60,459 nucleotides of DNA from Streptomyces sp. A3M-1-3 (lineage in GTDB: Bacteria > Actinomycetota > Actinomycetes > Streptomycetales > Streptomycetaceae): contig NZ_JANAVP010000006.1 in the NCBI RefSeq assembly GCF_024213665.1, positions 1 through 60,459 on the forward strand, written 5' to 3'. Of this stretch, positions 41,734 through 49,783 are shown piece by piece. A program made the translations under genes and the position numbers. The notes beneath the pieces are model-generated. The model had not been told where the DNA came from. It saw only the letters and a list, made by a program, of their open reading frames with translations, and searched no databases. Each line of letters opens with the position of its first letter. Position 1 is the stretch's first letter.

Positions 41734-43320
41734 ATGCCCGACCGCCTTGCCGCCGCCGAGGCGTGCTTCCTGGACGCCCGGGACCTTCATGACCGACTGG
41801 AGGTCGGCCGGGCCCGTGGCCTTGCCGCACCGGGTCTGGACCGGCAGGCCGAGGCTGCCGTCGAGCAGGTCCGCCGCACGATCACCGACGTGGCGGAGGA
41901 ACGGCTCGACGAGGAGGACGCCCGCGCACTCACCACGATGCGCCGCTGGCTCAGCGAGGCTCAGGACCAAGGCCATGGCGAGACGGCCGGGCCGCCGGCA
42001 ACCGCGGCCGACGCCGGCTTCGAAGCGCTGAGCGGGCAGATTCTCGATCGCTACGCCGCCGCGGAAGCCGCCGTCGACGTCGGCGGTGACCGGCTCACCC
42101 GGCTTGCGGTTCTCGGCCGGCTCGGCGAGGAACCAAGCCGCCGGCAGCGGCGTCGCCTCTTCCTTGCCCTCGAACCGACCTGGCGTTCGATCGCCGGGGA
42201 CGGCGATGCCACCAGCCCGTACCGTCGCCTGCTGCGACTCAGCGCCGAGCGCTGGGCGGCCGGCCGCTCGCCGATCGACGCCAATGCCCGGGCCCTCGGC
42301 ATCGACCCCGCCTCGATCGAGCCCAGTCTGGTGGAGATCCTCGAAGCGTGGCGCGCCAACGCCGGCCGCGAACCGGTCGAGCCATGGGACTGGTGGTACG
42401 AGGCCGGTGCCGCCGACCGTGCCTTGCGTGCGGCCGTTCCACGGGAGCGCCTGCTCCCGTTGACGCGGGCCTATCACGCGGCGCTCGGCGCGGACCTTGC
42501 GCAGCTGGAAGTCGGCTTCGACGTCGCGGCACGCCCCGACCGGCCGCCCGTCCCGGTCGCCTACACCACCTTCGGACGCCGGCCGCGCCTGCACCCGGAG
42601 GGTCGGGCGTCCGGGGCGCAGCCATGGGTATTCGGGACGTACACGGAGGGCGGTCTGGGGGAGCTGACCGAGTTGATCCATGAGACCGGTCACGCCATCC
42701 ACATCGCGGCGATCCGGACACGGCCGGCCTTCGCCGACTGGCCCGACAGCGACGCGCTCACCGAGGCGCTCGCCGAGCTCCTCGCGCTCGACACCGCCGA
42801 GCAGGCCTGGCAGAACCGCTGGCTCGGGACATCCGTCCCCGGGCACCTGTCGCTGCGCGGCCGGTACGCCGACATCATGCTCGATGTGTGCTGGGCGTTG
42901 TTCGAGATCCGGATGCACGCGGCTCCGGACCGCTGCCCCAACGAGGTATGGGCCGAGCTCACCTCGACGTACCTGGGTCTCGTCGCACATCCGCGGTGGC
43001 CTTGGTGGGCGATGCGGGGCCAGCTCGTCGAGGAGCCCGGCTACATGACCAACTATGCGATCGGTCCGATCCTCGCGGCCGAATTGCGGGCTGCGATCCG
43101 GGCCGCTCGCGGCGACTGGACCGCCGGCGATTCCGGCTGGTACGCGTGGGTCGCTGAGCGGATCTACCACTGGGGGCTGGCCCGTTCCTCGGGCCAGGTG
43201 CTGCGCTCGGTGCTCGGCCGGGCGCCGTCGCCTGAGGCACTGCTCGCCGAGATCGGACGAGCTGGTGTGGGGCTGGGAAAGTCGTCGCTGCAGGTCAAGC
43301 CGCGTATCGGTACTCGTTGA
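41734..43320 (+). CDS. Gluzincin-type zinc peptidase, M2/M3-like (528 aa)
   Basis: Cytoplasmic metallopeptidase with an all-helical body. The zinc site is TELIHETGHAIHIAAIRTRP (HExxH at about residue 315), and the third ligand Glu is probably in DALTEALAELLALD about 25 residues later, the spacing seen in M3/M2-type gluzincins. GEPGYMTNYAIGPILAAEL-like sequence near the end (EEPGYMTNYAIGPILAAELR) is also typical of that clan. Overall similarity to named families seems low, so the family label is tentative. ATG 41734 has GAGG at good distance; ATG 41719 does not. It is 82 bp downstream of the deacetylase, possibly same operon, and would finish peptide breakdown. Confidence 0.78.
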   Translation: MPDRLAAAEACFLDARDLHDRLEVGRARGLAAPGLDRQAEAAVEQVRRTITDVAEERLDEEDARALTTMRRWLSEAQDQGHGETAGPPATAADAGFEALSGQILDRYAAAEAAVDVGGDRLTRLAVLGRLGEEPSRRQRRRLFLALEPTWRSIAGDGDATSPYRRLLRLSAERWAAGRSPIDANARALGIDPASIEPSLVEILEAWRANAGREPVEPWDWWYEAGAADRALRAAVPRERLLPLTRAYHAALGADLAQLEVGFDVAARPDRPPVPVAYTTFGRRPRLHPEGRASGAQPWVFGTYTEGGLGELTELIHETGHAIHIAAIRTRPAFADWPDSDALTEALAELLALDTAEQAWQNRWLGTSVPGHLSLRGRYADIMLDVCWALFEIRMHAAPDRCPNEVWAELTSTYLGLVAHPRWPWWAMRGQLVEEPGYMTNYAIGPILAAELRAAIRAARGDWTAGDSGWYAWVAERIYHWGLARSSGQVLRSVLGRAPSPEALLAEIGRAGVGLGKSSLQVKPRIGTR

Positions 43321-43525
43321 GCCGGACGGTAGCTGGTTGCGGGCCCGGTGGGGGCGCTCACCCGCCTCTATCGCCTGGGGGTCGGCACTATCAAGTCCAC
43401 GGTTCTCAGACCTGGTCCGGGTCCGCCCCGGTGACCGGCAGACGGCGCATACGCTGAAGGGGGCGGCAGCGAACGCCCCGTACGACCGACGCCCGTACCG
43501 GACCGATCAGGGAGGGCCCCGCCTC

Positions 43526-44005
43526 ATGAGTTCGTCGTCGTCCGTCCACGTCGCCGACTGCGACGGCCTGATCATCCCCTTCGCCCGCAAGGCCGACGCC
43601 GAGGCCGTCGCCGCCCAGTGGAACATCGACCACGCCGCCGGGTCCTCCGACGGACGGCGCCGGCCGGCCAGGGTGGTGGAGGTCGACGCATGGCACGGGG
43701 AAGGCACGGTGTGGGACCGCATCCCCGGCTACGGGCTGATGTGGGCGGCCACCGTCTCGTACCTCCCGGACGGCGAGTGCGTCCGGGAATGGCCCGTATC
43801 GGGCCGTTGGGCCTGGGAGTTCGAGGAGAACGACTACACCACCGCCGACGCGGAGTGGGTCACGCTGTACCGCCCCGGGCCGGACGCGGTCACCGACGCG
43901 CACGCCCGCGGCAGCGACCGTGACGCCGTCGCGGAGGCGTACACGATCGCCCGCGCCGAAGCGCTGCGCCTCTGCGGTGGACACCCCGGCGCCGCCGCTC
44001 CCTAG
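43526..44005 (+). CDS. Hypothetical protein (159 aa)
   Basis: A soluble acidic protein with no domain I recognise. It starts MSSSSSVHVADCDGLIIPFA and has an aromatic-rich centre (VDAWHGEGTVWDRIPGYGLM, then GRWAWEFEENDYTTADAEWV). Strong third-position GC bias and GGGAGGG before the ATG support it as real. It ends 1 bp from the convergent DoxX gene. The upstream 205 bp gap has no other gene. Confidence 0.65.
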   Translation: MSSSSSVHVADCDGLIIPFARKADAEAVAAQWNIDHAAGSSDGRRRPARVVEVDAWHGEGTVWDRIPGYGLMWAATVSYLPDGECVREWPVSGRWAWEFEENDYTTADAEWVTLYRPGPDAVTDAHARGSDRDAVAEAYTIARAEALRLCGGHPGAAAP

Positions 44006-44006
44006 A

Positions 44007-44426
44007 TCAGTCGAAGTCGAAGAGCGAGCCGGTCAGGGTGAGCCCCAGGTCATGGCCGGTGTACGCGAAGAACGCGACCAGCATCAGTGCGGCACCGGCC
44101 AGCGCCAGGTCCTTGAAGAACTGGATCATCTCCATCTGCTTGGTCTGGCCGTCGGTCTCCGTCCAGAAGGCGTGCATCAGGAACGCCGTCGGAACCAGGA
44201 AGACGGCCAGCAGCAGCGCCCCGAGGTCGGCGCAGATTCCGAGCAGCACGCTCAGCCCGCCCGCGACGAGCAGAACGCCCCCGCCGAGCGTCGCCGCCGC
44301 CGGCGCCGGTACGCCCTTGGACCCGGCGTAAGCGGCCATGTCCTTCGTCTTGGTGAAGTGGCCGACCGCCGAGGAGAGGAACAGGGCGGCGAAGAGAATC
44401 CGACCGATGAGCACGAGGACATCCAT
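44007..44426 (-). CDS. DoxX family membrane protein
   Basis: A 139-residue integral membrane protein of the DoxX family with four predicted helices: VLVLIGRILFAALFLSSAVG, GGGVLLVAGGLSVLLGICAD, LGALLLAVFLVPTAFLMHAF and DLALAGAALMLVAFFAYTGH. DoxX-like proteins are linked to thiosulfate:quinone oxidoreductase subunits in archaea and to oxidative-stress membrane complexes in mycobacteria; role here unknown. ATG 44426 follows AGGAGG, which rules out the longer frame. Confidence 0.85.
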   Translation of the reverse strand: MDVLVLIGRILFAALFLSSAVGHFTKTKDMAAYAGSKGVPAPAAATLGGGVLLVAGGLSVLLGICADLGALLLAVFLVPTAFLMHAFWTETDGQTKQMEMIQFFKDLALAGAALMLVAFFAYTGHDLGLTLTGSLFDFD

Positions 44427-44513
44427 CGTGACCTCCTGGATCGCGGGCAATTGAAAGAGCAACTGCCTGTATACGATTCTACCCGCCCGACGGCCGCACC
44501 ACCCTGCTGGACC

Positions 44514-45803
44514 TCAGAACCGCGCGTGCGCAGTGATGTCCGCGCCGAACTCGTCGATCATCGCCGGTGTCACGGTCGGCCGGCACTGGGCGATCGCGGC
44601 GAGATAGTCGCCGGTGCTCGCCCCGAGCGGCGCCGAGGCGCTGTCTGCGCCGCCGATCGCCTCCAAGTCCCGTTCGAACGACGCCTGGGCGGCGATCCGG
44701 GCCGCGTGCTCGATGTCGGCGGGCGTGAACAGCTCGCTGGCCGCGACGAGTTCTGTCACGTCCACATCGCCTCTGCCGTCCGTGTAACGGGACCAGATGG
44801 CCGAACGGGCGGCAATGTCCGGTGTGCCGATCGGGATCAGATAGTCGAACCTTCCGGGGCGCAGGAACGCCGGGTCCAGCGAGCGGATGGAGTTGGTCGC
44901 GCACACCAGCAACCGCTCGTCCCGCTCCCGGAAACCGGGTATGAGCTTGAGGAGTTCATTGGTCACCCCGTGCATCCCGCCGGGCTGGGCGGGCTCGGTG
45001 CGCACCGGCGCGATCTCCTCGACCTCGTCGATGAAGACGAGCACCCGCTCCAGTTCGGCGATCCGGGCGAACGCGCTGCGCAGGGCCGCGGCGAGGTTGC
45101 CCTCGTCGGCGAGCCGGGAGGGCAGCAGTTCGACGAAGGGCCAGCCGAGCTTGGAGGCGATACCCCGGGCGAACGTCGTCTTCCCGGTTCCGGGCGGACC
45201 GAACAGGGCGATGGCCCGCGGTGGCCGGACGCCGTGCCGGGCGGCCCGCTCCGGTTCCGCCAGCGGGAGTACGACACGCCGTTCGATCAGGTCTTTCTCC
45301 GCCTCCATGCCGGCCACCTTGGCCCAGAGGTCGTTCGGCAGGAACCGGCCGCCCAGGTCTTCCAGCAGGCTGGCCGCCGGGCCGTGCAGCGGCTCCACCT
45401 TCTCGAAGTACGCCACGGCGGGCTGCCGCGTATAGCCGGCGTTCAGCAGACCCTCGCCGAGCAGTTCCTCCTCGGGCAGCACATAGGCGATCCGGCCGAC
45501 CCGGGCGGCGACGAGCCGCCGCTCCAGCTCCACCAGCAGTGCGCTCGCCAGGCCGCGGCCGCGCCAGGCCGAGGAGATGGCGATACGCATCACCCAGGCC
45601 CGCTCGCCGGCCACACAGGCGAGCGCCGCGCCGATGGGGACGCCCTGGTGGACGGCCACCACGGCGGGCTGCCGGGAGGTCAGCGCGCTGATGCATTCGG
45701 CAATCGAGAAGACCGACTCCTGCCCGAGCTCGGCCGTGGTGTCGATCAGGTGGACCACTGCTGCGAGATCGCTCTCGCGGTAGTCGTGGATCAGCCAGTT
45801 CAC
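44514..45803 (-). CDS. GNAT acetyltransferase-AAA+ ATPase fusion (429 aa)
   Basis: Two domains in one chain. Residues about 1-135 form a GNAT fold with the acetyl-CoA loop in VMRIAISSAWRGRGLASALL. Residues about 170-429 are an AAA+ module: Walker A IALFGPPGTGKTTFARG (about 200), Walker B VLVFIDEVEEIAP (about 255), sensor 1 LLVCATNSIRS, and Arg finger/sensor region FLRPGRFDYLIPIGTP. AAA+ modules of this FtsH/Cdc48-like subtype remodel proteins, so the chain might acetylate and unfold the same target, or use acetyl-CoA sensing to gate the ATPase. No partner gene is adjacent. Cytoplasmic. No known function. Confidence 0.87.
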   Translation of the reverse strand: MNWLIHDYRESDLAAVVHLIDTTAELGQESVFSIAECISALTSRQPAVVAVHQGVPIGAALACVAGERAWVMRIAISSAWRGRGLASALLVELERRLVAARVGRIAYVLPEEELLGEGLLNAGYTRQPAVAYFEKVEPLHGPAASLLEDLGGRFLPNDLWAKVAGMEAEKDLIERRVVLPLAEPERAARHGVRPPRAIALFGPPGTGKTTFARGIASKLGWPFVELLPSRLADEGNLAAALRSAFARIAELERVLVFIDEVEEIAPVRTEPAQPGGMHGVTNELLKLIPGFRERDERLLVCATNSIRSLDPAFLRPGRFDYLIPIGTPDIAARSAIWSRYTDGRGDVDVTELVAASELFTPADIEHAARIAAQASFERDLEAIGGADSASAPLGASTGDYLAAIAQCRPTVTPAMIDEFGADITAHARF

Positions 45804-45927
45804 CGGTACCGCCCCTCATCTGTGCTGTTCCGGCGAGGCTAGGGGCGACGATGCGGCCGCTCCCCCCTCCACCGTGCACAAATCCCGGGGCGCAAACTCT
45901 ACGATCCGTCGGTAGCCACAAGCAGCG

Positions 45928-46242
45928 GTGACTTCGTTCTCCTCCGTGCGGGCCGACCCCTCCTCCGCGCCGCGCGCCGACGTGCGCACCCTGCAACAGC
46001 GCAGTCGGGCCCATGGCTTGACCGTGGTCAGGCCGGGTGCGGAAGTCGTCTACGACGAAGAGAGCTGGAGCTCTCGTGCGGCCCGGGTCCGGCAGACGTC
46101 GCGAGCCGGCCGCATCGTCGGGCTGGCGGTAGCGGGCGAGACGGCGGCGGCCCGTACCGCTGCCCGTGGGGACCGCGAAGCAGGCACCGTACTCCAGTCC
46201 GACGCCTCGCGGACTGCCGCGCGGTGGGGCACGGTGGAGTGA
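45928..46242 (+). CDS. Possible small hypothetical protein (104 aa)
   Basis: GTG-started frame just upstream of dodecin, with acceptable but not strong codon bias and no clear ribosome site. The peptide has EVVYDEESWSSRAARVRQTS and an Arg/Ala-rich end. It could be a real regulator-like small protein or a chance frame; orientation and the 31-bp gap to dodecin are compatible with an operon. Confidence 0.35.
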   Translation: MTSFSSVRADPSSAPRADVRTLQQRSRAHGLTVVRPGAEVVYDEESWSSRAARVRQTSRAGRIVGLAVAGETAAARTAARGDREAGTVLQSDASRTAARWGTVE

Positions 46243-46273
46243 CGCAGCAGCCTCACCCCGCTGGGAGAGCCTC

Positions 46274-46489
46274 ATGTCCAACCACACGTACCGCGTCACC
46301 GAGATCGTCGGGACCTCCACCGAGGGGGTGGACCAGGGGATCCGCAACGGCATCGCGCGCGCCTCGCAGACGCTGCGCAATCTCGACTGGTTCGAGGTCG
46401 TCCAGGTCCGCGGCCACATCGAGAACGGCCAGATCGCGCACTACCAGGTGACGCTGAAGGTTGGCTTCCGCCTCGACGACGAGGGCTGA
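46274..46489 (+). CDS. Dodecin family flavin-binding protein
   Basis: A 71-residue dodecin; twelve subunits assemble into a hollow shell that stores or buffers flavins (FMN/riboflavin) or CoA-related cofactors. The signature is complete: YRVTEIVGTSTEGVDQGIRN (about residues 6-25), NLDWFEVVQVRGHIENGQIA and YQVTLKVGFRL. GGGAG precedes the ATG at 46274. Confidence 0.93.
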   Translation: MSNHTYRVTEIVGTSTEGVDQGIRNGIARASQTLRNLDWFEVVQVRGHIENGQIAHYQVTLKVGFRLDDEG

Positions 46490-46507
46490 CGCGCTGCTGA
46501 GGCTGCG

Positions 46508-46528
46508 GGCCGCCCGCAGGCGGGGGCC
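46508..46528. terminator. Hairpin terminator candidate between dodecin and HAD genes
   Basis: GGCCGCCCG, loop CAGG, CGGGGGCC forms a GC stem with one bulge in the 59-bp space between two convergent genes. Confidence 0.4.
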
Positions 46529-46548
46529 GCCTGATGCCTGGGTACGCC

Positions 46549-47037
46549 TCAGGTCCGGCCCACGCGCTCCTGCGCGTCCTTCAGCGCCTGCGACGTGGCC
46601 GCCCAGTCGGCCCGTACGACCCGGAAACCGGCGCGCTGCGCCGCCTCGCACACCAGCTCGTCGTCATCGACCAGCATCCGGACGTCCCGGCTCCGGGCCA
46701 GGCGTCCTAATACGTCCAGTTTCGTCTGGCGGGCGGGGCGCCGGTCGTCGTTGCGGCGCATCCACACCCTGCCCTCGGGCAGGCCGTGCGCGGCGAGCCA
46801 GGCCAGCGTGTCCCGGCGGCAGCGCTCCGGCCGGCCCGTCAGGTACGTGACCTCGCACTCCTCGGCGCTCTCCAACGCCATCAGCACGCCCCTGGCCAGC
46901 GGCGGGTCCACCATCGCCGCACCGAAGAAGCCGGCCCAGTCGCGTGGCCGCCGCTCCAGGTAGTGCTGGCGGTGTGCGGTGTCGGCGAGGGTCCCGTCCA
47001 GGTCAAATACGGCCGGCGGCCGCTTTGTCTCGATCAC
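46549..47037 (-). CDS. HAD-superfamily phosphatase, polynucleotide-kinase-phosphatase-like
   Basis: A 162-residue HAD hydrolase: motif I PAVFDLDGTLADTAHRQHYL (about residues 8-27), motif II YLTGRPERCR, and a motif IV-type acidic segment MLVDDDELVCEAA. The layout (short cap, TGRPE, late DDD) resembles the 3'-phosphatase half of polynucleotide kinase-phosphatases and acid-phosphatase-like HADs. Substrate uncertain. GTG 47037 has GGG-rich sequence immediately upstream. It is divergent from the LLM flavoprotein, 63 bp apart. Confidence 0.82.
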   Translation of the reverse strand: MIETKRPPAVFDLDGTLADTAHRQHYLERRPRDWAGFFGAAMVDPPLARGVLMALESAEECEVTYLTGRPERCRRDTLAWLAAHGLPEGRVWMRRNDDRRPARQTKLDVLGRLARSRDVRMLVDDDELVCEAAQRAGFRVVRADWAATSQALKDAQERVGRT

Positions 47038-47100
47038 CCCCCTACCCTAGGGATCCGCCTCGCGCAGGGAATCCCCGGCCGGCCGGGACGTTGAACGGGT

Positions 47101-48111
47101 GTGACCACTACGCTCGCGACCACCCGGTTCTCCGTACTGGACCGCTCCCGCACCCGCCAGGGGCACGACGCTCCGCAGGCCCTGCGGGACACCGTGCGGT
47201 TCGCCCGACTGGCCGAGGCGCTCGGCTATCACCGCTTCTGGGTCTCCGAGCACCACAGCGTGCCGGGCGTCGCGGGCTCGGCGCCCACGGTGCTGGCCGC
47301 CGCGGTGGCCGCGGCGACCTCGACGATCCGGGTCGGCACCGGGGGCGTGATGCTGCCGAACCATCAGCCGCTCGTGGTGGCCGAGCAGTTCGGGGTGCTG
47401 GCCTCCCTCTTCCCCGGCCGGATCGACATGGGCCTCGGCCGGTCGGTCGGCTTCACGGACGGCATACGGCGAGCGATTGGCCGGGACAAGGAGGACGCGG
47501 ACGACTTCGCGACGCAGCTCGACCAGCTCCTCGGATACTTCACCGGCACCCAGACGGCCCATCCGCAGGTGCACGCCCACCCGGCCGGGGGTCTGCGCGT
47601 ACCGCCGTTCGTACTGGCCACGGGCGAGGGCGCCAGGATCGCAGCCCGCGCCGGGCTGCCCCTGGTCATCGGCGACCTGCGCGGGCAGGACAGGATGCTG
47701 CGGGCGATCGAGGAGTACCGGGCCGGTTTCCGGCCCTCCCTCTGGTCGCAGGAGCCCTATGTCGTGATCTCCGGCACCGTCGCCGTGGCCGGCACCCCGG
47801 AGGCCGCCCGGCGGCTGCTCGTCCCGGAGGCTTGGTCACTGGCGTACTCGCGCACCCACGGCGCGTTCCCGCCGCTCACACCGGCCGAGGAGACCGAGGC
47901 ACGCACGATGACCGCCAGGGAGCGGGAGTTCTACCAGGCGGCGCTGCGCGGGCATGTGCACGGCACGGAGGAGCAGGTCGCCGCCGACCTGGAGAAGCTG
48001 ATCGGGCGCAGCGGCGCCGACGAGGTGCTGGTCACGACCAGTACGTACGACCGTGAGGGCCTGGCCGACTCCTACCGGCGGCTGGCGGGCCTGTTCGGCG
48101 GGGCCGCCTAG
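47101..48111 (+). CDS. LLM-class flavin-dependent oxidoreductase (336 aa)
   Basis: Luciferase-like monooxygenase family enzyme using reduced FMN or F420. The N-terminal core shows ALGYHRFWVSEHHSVPGVAG, ATSTIRVGTGGVMLPNHQPL (about residues 73-92) and LFPGRIDMGLGRSVGFTDGI. The MsmB/YhbW-like subgroup signature EQFGVLASLFPGRIDMGLGR is clear. Substrate unknown. No clear ribosome site precedes the GTG, so translation may be leaderless. Immediately after its stop begins the uvrA-like relic. Confidence 0.86.
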   Translation: MTTTLATTRFSVLDRSRTRQGHDAPQALRDTVRFARLAEALGYHRFWVSEHHSVPGVAGSAPTVLAAAVAAATSTIRVGTGGVMLPNHQPLVVAEQFGVLASLFPGRIDMGLGRSVGFTDGIRRAIGRDKEDADDFATQLDQLLGYFTGTQTAHPQVHAHPAGGLRVPPFVLATGEGARIAARAGLPLVIGDLRGQDRMLRAIEEYRAGFRPSLWSQEPYVVISGTVAVAGTPEAARRLLVPEAWSLAYSRTHGAFPPLTPAEETEARTMTAREREFYQAALRGHVHGTEEQVAADLEKLIGRSGADEVLVTTSTYDREGLADSYRRLAGLFGGAA

Positions 48112-48116
48112 AATCA

Positions 48117-48551
48117 CACCGTTTGCCGGAGCCCGTATCGGGCGCTCCGCGCCCACGTCCCGGTCCTCGGTCGGCACGGTCACCGCCCTCTCCAACTCGC
48201 TGCGCATGCTGTTCTCGCGCGCGGGCGACTGTCCGGAGGGCGCCGAGCGCCTCGACTCCGACGCCTTCTCGCCGAACACCGCGGCCGGCGCCTGTCCACA
48301 GTGCCACGGTCTCGGCCGGATCCACCGCACCAGCGAGGAGCTGCTCGTCCCCGATCCGTCGCTGTCCGTCCGGGACGGCGCGATCGCCGCCTGGCCCGGT
48401 GCCTGGCAGGGCAAGAACCTGCGGGACGTCCTGGGCGGGCGGCGGCGCGGAGGGCGGCCGCGTCGTGGCCACCGGCCCGCCGCGCGAGGTGGCCGCGGCG
48501 AGGAACAGCCGCACGGCGGGCTACCTGGCCCGGCGTCTCCCGCCGGCGGCT
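48117..48551 (+). pseudogene. UvrA-like protein relic with large internal deletion
   Basis: Two separated parts of a UvrA paralogue are fused. First is the signature/zinc region: ALSNSLRMLFSRAGDCPEGA, then DAFSPNTAAGACPQCHGLGR and IHRTSEELLVPDPSLSVRDG through GKNLRDVL. Near 48440 the sequence jumps, one frame over, to the extreme C-terminus GGRVVATGPPREVAAARNSR and TAGYLARRL. The central several hundred residues, including the second ATPase, are gone. No start codon or ribosome site remains. The parent was probably a UvrA2/drug-resistance-type UvrA homologue. Confidence 0.8.
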
Positions 48552-48666
48552 CCCCAGGGCTGTCCCGCAATCCCCGGCGGGCGCACGACGACAGCTGTGG
48601 CACCTCGCTGCGTTGTCGGAACGCCCGAATACGCCCAGGCCCCGCCGGGCAGGCATACTTCCACGC

Positions 48667-49047
48667 GTGGTCGCCGACTTTCCGCCCCGCCCGCTGCGCG
48701 ACATCGCCGTCCGCCATGTCAGGCAGGCGGGCTGCCCGTCCTATGTCGCCTTCGCGACCCTGGACTTCGAGCCCTCGGCCGATGGGGCCGCCGGATACGC
48801 CTTCGTCAACGTACTCCCGGACGAGACCCTGCCGTGGGAGTACGCGGCGGCCCTGGACGAGGGTGTGCGGCTCGAACTCGCCGAGTCCTGCGCGCACCTG
48901 ACGGTCGGGGTCCGCGTGGTCGTCCGCGCGGCCCGCGTCCACGAGGTCGACTCGAACGAAACGGCGTTCCGGCGGGCGGGACGCCTCGCCGTCCAGGAGG
49001 CCCTGCGCCGGGTCAGCGGTGGAGTGAGCGGCGGAGTCAGCGGCTGA
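48667..49047 (+). CDS. Stand-alone EF-G domain IV-like protein (126 aa)
   Basis: A small cytoplasmic protein whose core matches domain IV of elongation factor G in order: [20 protein letters not shown] (compare the FVN...P.EY..A...G element of EF-G) and [20 protein letters not shown] (compare the YHEVDSSE.AF..AG element), about residues 50-115. No GTPase or other EF-G domains are encoded. It could bind the ribosomal A-site region or simply reuse the fold; function unknown. GTG 48667 is the likeliest start but has no strong ribosome site. Its last 11 bases overlap the end of sdhB. Confidence 0.6.
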   Translation: MVADFPPRPLRDIAVRHVRQAGCPSYVAFATLDFEPSADGAAGYAFVNVLPDETLPWEYAAALDEGVRLELAESCAHLTVGVRVVVRAARVHEVDSNETAFRRAGRLAVQEALRRVSGGVSGGVSG

Positions 49048-49783
49048 CCTTCCGGGCCGCTCGCAGCCACTCCTTGTTCATCGCCGCGATCGACGGCAGC
49101 GGGATGCCCTTCGGGCAGGCCGTCGCGCACTCGCCGGTGTTGGTGCAGCCGCCGAAGCCCTCGGTGTCCATGGTGGCCACCATGTCGAGCACCCGCGTCT
49201 CGCGCTCCGGTGCGCCCTGCGGGAGGGAGTTCAGGTGGACCACCTTCGCCGAGGTGAAGAGCATCGCGGAGCCGTTGGGGCAGGCCGCGACGCACGCGCC
49301 GCAGCCGATGCACTCGGCGTGCTCGAACGCCGTGTCCGCGGCCGGTTTGGCCACCGGCGTGGCGTGCGCCTCCGGGGCGCTGCCGGTGGGGGCCGTGATG
49401 TAGCCGCCGGATCCGATGATGCGGTCGAACGCCGAGCGGTCCACGACCAGGTCCTTGACGACCGGGAAGGCCGCGGCCCGCCACGGCTCGATGTCGATGG
49501 TGTCGCCGTCGCTGAAGTGCCGCATGTGGAGCTGGCAGGTGGTGGTGCGTTCGGGCCCGTGGGCCTGGCCGTTGATGACCATGCCGCAGGCTCCGCAGAT
49601 ACCTTCGCGGCAGTCGTGGTCGAAGGCGACGGGTTCGTCGCCGCGCAGGATGAGCTCCTCGTTGAGGCTGTCCAGCATCTCCAGGAATGACATGTCCGCG
49701 GAGATGTTCCTGACTTCGTACGTGGTCATGGCGCCGGCCTCGTCGGGCCCGCTCTGGCGCCAGATCCTGAGGGTGAGGTTCAT
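49037..49783 (-). CDS. sdhB: Succinate dehydrogenase iron-sulfur subunit
   Basis: Electron-transfer subunit of complex II (248 aa). The [2Fe-2S] ligands are in [20 protein letters not shown] (about residues 54-73) plus [10 protein letters not shown]; the [4Fe-4S]/[3Fe-4S] ligands are in [15 protein letters not shown] (about 162-176) and [15 protein letters not shown] (about 217-231). Start ATG 49783 overlaps the sdhA stop (ATGA). Last gene of sdhCAB. Confidence 0.95.
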   Translation of the reverse strand: MNLTLRIWRQSGPDEAGAMTTYEVRNISADMSFLEMLDSLNEELILRGDEPVAFDHDCREGICGACGMVINGQAHGPERTTTCQLHMRHFSDGDTIDIEPWRAAAFPVVKDLVVDRSAFDRIIGSGGYITAPTGSAPEAHATPVAKPAADTAFEHAECIGCGACVAACPNGSAMLFTSAKVVHLNSLPQGAPERETRVLDMVATMDTEGFGGCTNTGECATACPKGIPLPSIAAMNKEWLRAARKVSR

